Shown here: positions 61,307-64,000 of the stretch, piece by piece | How positions within the stretch are numbered: position 1 is the first letter of the stretch | How the letters are laid out: each line of letters starts with the position of its first letter | Source: Chitinophagaceae bacterium | GTDB taxonomy: Bacteria > Bacteroidota > Bacteroidia > Chitinophagales > Chitinophagaceae | Length of the DNA: 64,000 nucleotides | Reading direction: 5' to 3' | NCBI GenBank assembly: GCA_016710165.1 | Contig: JADJLJ010000002.1 | Span: 310,001-374,000, forward strand | Made by a program: the position numbers and the translations under genes | The notes under the pieces: generated by a model | Database searches by the model: none | Told to the model about the DNA's origin: nothing | Seen by the model: only the letters and a program-made list of their open reading frames with translations

Positions 61307-61609
61307 TCAGAAGACCCGGTGCTCAAGGAAATGTGCTACTTCCATTACCACATTGTTGTTCCTGGAAAGATTCTTTTTCTGCTGCGGGTAAATGCTTACC
61401 CCGTTGAAGATATTATAATGCAACGTGAGAAACTGTCCCCGGTACTGGAAATCCCAATCCAGCGTTTCCGCATCATCAACCTGGTTCAGAAATTTAACTT
61501 TGAGGTCTTTGGCCAGTGTATTGGCAATGGCGTAGAATTTTGAAATGCCGCAGTTGTCGTCAATAACAGCTTCGGTACAGCCATTGGTGGTTTTCAGTTC
61601 GTAGCACAT
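61307..61609 (-). CDS. Conserved small protein, unknown
   Basis: A 100-residue soluble protein with LKVKFLNQVDDAETLDWDFQYRG (in two parts) and LTLHYNIFNGVSIYPQQ in the centre and a C-terminal VVMEVAHFLEHRVF. It begins MCYELKTTNGCTEAVIDDNCGI. There is no signal peptide or membrane helix. It ends directly against the rsgA stop on the opposite strand, with no bases between. I do not recognise a family; translation continuity and composition support it as real. Confidence 0.6.
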   Translation of the reverse strand: MCYELKTTNGCTEAVIDDNCGISKFYAIANTLAKDLKVKFLNQVDDAETLDWDFQYRGQFLTLHYNIFNGVSIYPQQKKNLSRNNNVVMEVAHFLEHRVF

Positions 61610-61679
61610 AGAGGTATAGGTTTTTTAAGATAAAATACTGGATTGCCGGAATACTACTACAGGTAACGAATGCTTACCT

Positions 61680-61889
61680 CTAGTTTGGTTGTAAACTCTT
61701 TCTCCCCTTATACTTTGCTTTCTTCTCTGCCTTGATTGATTTTTCGTCCCCTGCCAATATCTTTTCAGCACCAACATTTCTTCCGTTGGTGGGGCAGCCA
61801 TATTTTTCCTTTTTGGTGAATATGCGGCTGATGAAGCAGCCATTCAGCATAAAAGAAGCGCAGATAAAAAGTAACAGTATCTTTTTCAT
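61680..61889 (-). CDS. Small lipoprotein, unknown
   Basis: A 69-residue frame with a clean lipoprotein signal MKKILLLFICASFMLNGC (lipobox LNGC), then a short basic mature part with KKEKYGCPTNGRNVGAEKILAG. Small lipoproteins of this type, with the CPTNGRNVGAEKIL-like core, are common in Chitinophagaceae, but no function is known. It lies 75 bases upstream on the minus strand from the carbonic-anhydrase gene's stop side, in its own short unit. Confidence 0.65.
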   Translation of the reverse strand: MKKILLLFICASFMLNGCFISRIFTKKEKYGCPTNGRNVGAEKILAGDEKSIKAEKKAKYKGRKSLQPN

Positions 61890-61964
61890 GTTTTAAAGAT
61901 AACTATTTTGTTGAATGATTTGAATAGCCCCGTTACCACTTCCTCCTCCCCAGCTGGTGGAAAG

Positions 61965-62486
61965 CTAGAGGGGGTCCTTGAACCACCCGCTGTATGTCAC
62001 ATAATTATTGGCTATCCGGTCAATTTCGCCGCTGATCAGTTCGGGGCTTATGTCTTTTACCTTTCTGGCAGGAACCCCGGCATAGATGCTTCCCGGCTCC
62101 ACCCGGGTGTTTTCCAGTACCACCGCCCCGGCAGCTATGATGCTGTTGCTGCCAATCACCGCATGGTCCATCACAATAGCGCCCATACCTATGAGCACAT
62201 TATCCTCTATAACGCAGCCGTGTACGATCGCATTGTGTCCGATACTCACATTATTTCCGATGAGGGTGCCGGCTTTCTGGTAGGTACAGTGTAGGATGGC
62301 CCCGTCCTGCACATTCACTTTGTTGCCCATGCGGATGATGTTCACATCACCCCGGATAACGGCATTGAACCAGGCACTGCAGTCATCCCCCATCAGCACG
62401 TCGCCAATAATGCTGGCATTGGGCGCTATAAAGCAGTTTTTACCAAAGCGGGGCAAGATCCCTTTTACCGGAAGAATTACAGGCAT
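61965..62486 (-). CDS. Gamma-carbonic-anhydrase-family hexapeptide-repeat protein
   Basis: A 173-residue left-handed beta-helix protein, trimeric with metal at the subunit interface. Hexapeptide repeats run through most of it: NASIIGDVLMGDDCSAWFNAV, VRGDVNIIRMGNKVNVQDGA and ILHCTYQ, then IGHNAIVHGCVIEDNVLIGMG. Candidate metal histidines lie in DGAILHC, IGHNAIVH and the following repeat, as in the gamma-CA/YrdA group. Whether it hydrates CO2 is unproven for most YrdA-like members. Confidence 0.93.
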   Translation of the reverse strand: MPVILPVKGILPRFGKNCFIAPNASIIGDVLMGDDCSAWFNAVIRGDVNIIRMGNKVNVQDGAILHCTYQKAGTLIGNNVSIGHNAIVHGCVIEDNVLIGMGAIVMDHAVIGSNSIIAAGAVVLENTRVEPGSIYAGVPARKVKDISPELISGEIDRIANNYVTYSGWFKDPL

Positions 62487-62528
62487 GATCGTTTATTTAT
62501 GTATGAACCCTGCTAAAGCAGGATCTTG

Positions 62529-64000
62529 TTAAAAAGTAATTCCGAACAGCACATACGATTGCAGCCTCCTGCTCTGGTCGCTGTACATGGCGCTTAACTC
62601 CAGCGGACCGATGGGAGTACGGTATGCGAAAGTGAGCGCATAACCGGTAAGGCCTGAAATGCTTGATGTGCCTGTGATAAAGTCTTTGACCAAACCATTA
62701 ACACGGCCTATCAGGTAAAAATTATTGACCGGGTTGTACCGCAAACCCAGTTGTAAAACCCCCACGCTGGAAGAATGGAGCGTTGCTTCCTGTAAACCGG
62801 CAAATTTTACCTGGTTACGGAAGCTGCCGTTGATACCACCGATCAGGAAATCATTGAGTTCATTGCTGTTGCTGGTGAAATTGATGCCTGCCTGCAGCCC
62901 GGTAAAGAAATTGAATTTTGAATTCAGTGCAGCAAAGATGGTCCCGTCAAAATAAAGCCGGCTGTAGTCATCAAAATTCAGGTTGCCCGGGATTGGCTGA
63001 CCGTTCTCAAGCTGGGTGATCCGGGGCTTTTGGTTATATACATGTGCCAGTTCCATATTCAGTTTCATTCCCTTGGTAGGGTAGAAGATCTGGTTGAGGC
63101 TGTTGTATTTGAGGAATGCATAACTTTTAAAGTTGGTGAAATTTCCCTTAATCTCTGATGCTGAACGGATGGCAGGACCAAAGTGAATATACTCGAATGC
63201 GGTGCCAATGCCCGCCGCTACTTTATTGTTGCCGCTGTTTTGGAAATTGAGATAGGTCTGGGAATAATTCTGTTTGTATGAACCATCTGCTTTGAAGTTG
63301 GTGTACGAATTGATCTCCTGGTTGTCGAGCCGGAAACCAAGCTGGAATGCGATATTCTTTATACGGCCCAGGTACTGCAGGTGTTCAGCTTCTAATTGTA
63401 TGCTCTCTCCCAATGAAAGGGAGACCATGCTTCTTGAATTGGGTATGAACAGGTCACGGGAGGTCAGGTTCAGGTTTACATTGATGCCCCGGAAACGGGT
63501 GTAATACAGGCCTGCTTTTACATGGGTGCTTGGGTTTTCTTCCACGTTGAAAATGATCGAGGCAGTGTCGGCACTGGAATGATCAAGGGTATAGTTAATA
63601 TTGTTGTAATAGCGTGAGCCATATGCCCGGCGGATGCTCTTATTTATCTGTGCTGCGGTATAGGTGCGGTTATCGTCAAAATTCATCAGGTGAGCCAGGA
63701 AAATGGCGCTTGTTTTTTTCAGGCCGGTAACTTTATAACCGGTAATGAAAACGGTATGGGCATTGATCGAATCTGATCTTTCTGGTTCATTGCCAGCCAA
63801 GGCATTGATGCTGTCAGCCAGTTTTTTAAAGACCGTATAATAGGAACGGCCGGCTTCCAGCCCTTCGTCTAAAATGATGCCGCTGCTGCCAAAACTGCCC
63901 ATGTTGTATTTTTCAAGCGGCATGTAGATGTAATAATTGGTCAGCGGGATCTCTTCCTTAAAATCACCTGCTTCCTTGAAAAAAGCCATCTGCAGGATAA
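62529..64000 (-). CDS. Omp85-type barrel domain, C-terminal part of a patatin-like phospholipase/outer-membrane protein (cut by window)
   Basis: The frame is open to the right window edge; 490 residues are visible and more lie outside. A POTRA-like segment (HTVFITGYKVTGLKKTSAI and YNNINYTLDHSSAD, near 100-165) leads into a 16-strand-type outer-membrane barrel, with GGINGSFRNQVKFAG as the family's gate loop and a final strand LQSYVLFGITF. No signal peptide or GxSxG lipase motif is visible in this part. In Bacteroidota this arrangement is most often the C-terminal half of patatin-like (PlpD-like) phospholipases, which is the call; the patatin domain itself cannot be confirmed here. Confidence 0.75.
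   Translation of the reverse strand, partial: ILQMAFFKEAGDFKEEIPLTNYYIYMPLEKYNMGSFGSSGIILDEGLEAGRSYYTVFKKLADSINALAGNEPERSDSINAHTVFITGYKVTGLKKTSAIFLAHLMNFDDNRTYTAAQINKSIRRAYGSRYYNNINYTLDHSSADTASIIFNVEENPSTHVKAGLYYTRFRGINVNLNLTSRDLFIPNSRSMVSLSLGESIQLEAEHLQYLGRIKNIAFQLGFRLDNQEINSYTNFKADGSYKQNYSQTYLNFQNSGNNKVAAGIGTAFEYIHFGPAIRSASEIKGNFTNFKSYAFLKYNSLNQIFYPTKGMKLNMELAHVYNQKPRITQLENGQPIPGNLNFDDYSRLYFDGTIFAALNSKFNFFTGLQAGINFTSNSNELNDFLIGGINGSFRNQVKFAGLQEATLHSSSVGVLQLGLRYNPVNNFYLIGRVNGLVKDFITGTSSISGLTGYALTFAYRTPIGPLELSAMYSDQSRRLQSYVLFGITF

Noticed and set aside
1..64000. CRISPR array, prophage, insertion sequence, toxin-antitoxin or anti-phage system
   Set aside because: No regularly spaced direct repeats, transposase, integrase, phage structural gene or known defence protein pattern was seen on either strand. 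The window reads as core chromosome.
1..64000. tRNA and rRNA genes
   Set aside because: The intergenic gaps were read for the T-arm GTTCRA-type motif and long conserved rRNA stretches and none was found. A covariance-model scan would be needed for certainty.
62529..64000. A complete standalone BamA at the right edge
   Set aside because: The frame runs off the window and the visible part fits the C-terminal half of patatin-like fusion proteins better than an intact BamA.

Overview
The window is a stretch of ordinary chromosome from a member of the Bacteroidota, most probably the order Chitinophagales (family Chitinophagaceae or a close relative). The evidence is a complete gldK-gldL-gldM-gldN cluster of the type IX secretion/gliding machinery plus gldB, a Bat/MoxR cluster, DUF4271 next to hemD, an ECF sigma factor followed by a membrane-anchored beta-barrel protein, promoters of the TTTG-N18/19-TAnnTTTG type, and lipoproteins with Bacteroidota-style signal peptides. 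The genus cannot be named from the sequence alone. No rRNA, tRNA, CRISPR array, prophage, insertion sequence or integration site was recognised, and no intergenic stretch exceeds 300 bases.

Layout. 1-2.7 kb: end of a complex I operon (nuoN), a small conserved protein and an esterase. 2.7-9 kb (minus): an anaerobic-type electron module of a GltD/DsrL-like flavoprotein with a C-terminal ferredoxin domain, pyruvate:ferredoxin oxidoreductase and a dihydroorotate-dehydrogenase-like protein. 9-11.7 kb (minus): glyS, a MazG-like pyrophosphohydrolase, dtd and a small membrane protein. 12-15.4 kb: B12-dependent ribonucleotide reductase. 15.5-22.7 kb: an accessory-looking region with a lipocalin-like protein, an SDR/AraC divergent pair with a striking inverted repeat between them, two overlapping genes for uncharacterised lipoproteins, an OmpA protein, a YcxB-like protein and a GNAT protein. 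22.9-26.4 kb: acpP-fabF-rnc and gpsA. 26.5-33.5 kb: hemW, an Omp85 protein, DUF4271, hemD and a DUF255/YyaL protein. 33.6-38.5 kb: gldKLMN. 38.6-43.4 kb (minus): uvrC, a lipoprotein, a beta-barrel protein and its ECF sigma factor. 43.6-48.5 kb (minus): gpmI, a CXXCH heme-binding protein, an unknown membrane protein and a heme-receptor-like TonB-dependent receptor. 48.6-56.1 kb: DUF4783, nadC, a SUI1/YciH factor, a small ferredoxin-like protein, apaG, a fatty-acid desaturase, gldB, nadE, a PIG-L deacetylase and a YbjQ protein. 56.3-60.3 kb: MoxR-DUF58-BatD-like-BatA. 60.4-64 kb: rsgA, two small proteins, gamma-carbonic anhydrase and the C-terminal part of an Omp85-type barrel protein cut by the window edge.

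How the genes work together: most are core metabolism and envelope biogenesis. Four genes (the GltD-like protein, a lipoprotein at 41 kb, nadC and the DUF58 gene) are each broken by single-base deletions that restore a full-length family protein when corrected. All five events are losses of one base, mostly in or beside short homopolymers. This pattern points more to residual sequencing error than to real gene decay, and a user of this annotation should treat those genes as probably intact.

The most interesting unexplained signals are regulatory: a 16-bp imperfect inverted repeat between the SDR and AraC genes, a -24/-12 (sigma-54-like) element just upstream of the DUF4783 gene, and a compact promoter-hairpin-T-tract unit between gldN and uvrC that could make a small RNA of about 58 nt. 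I found no convincing new multi-gene system; the least-explained protein-coding units are the lipoprotein pair at 17.6-21.0 kb and the gpmI-to-TonB-receptor run at 43.6-48.5 kb.
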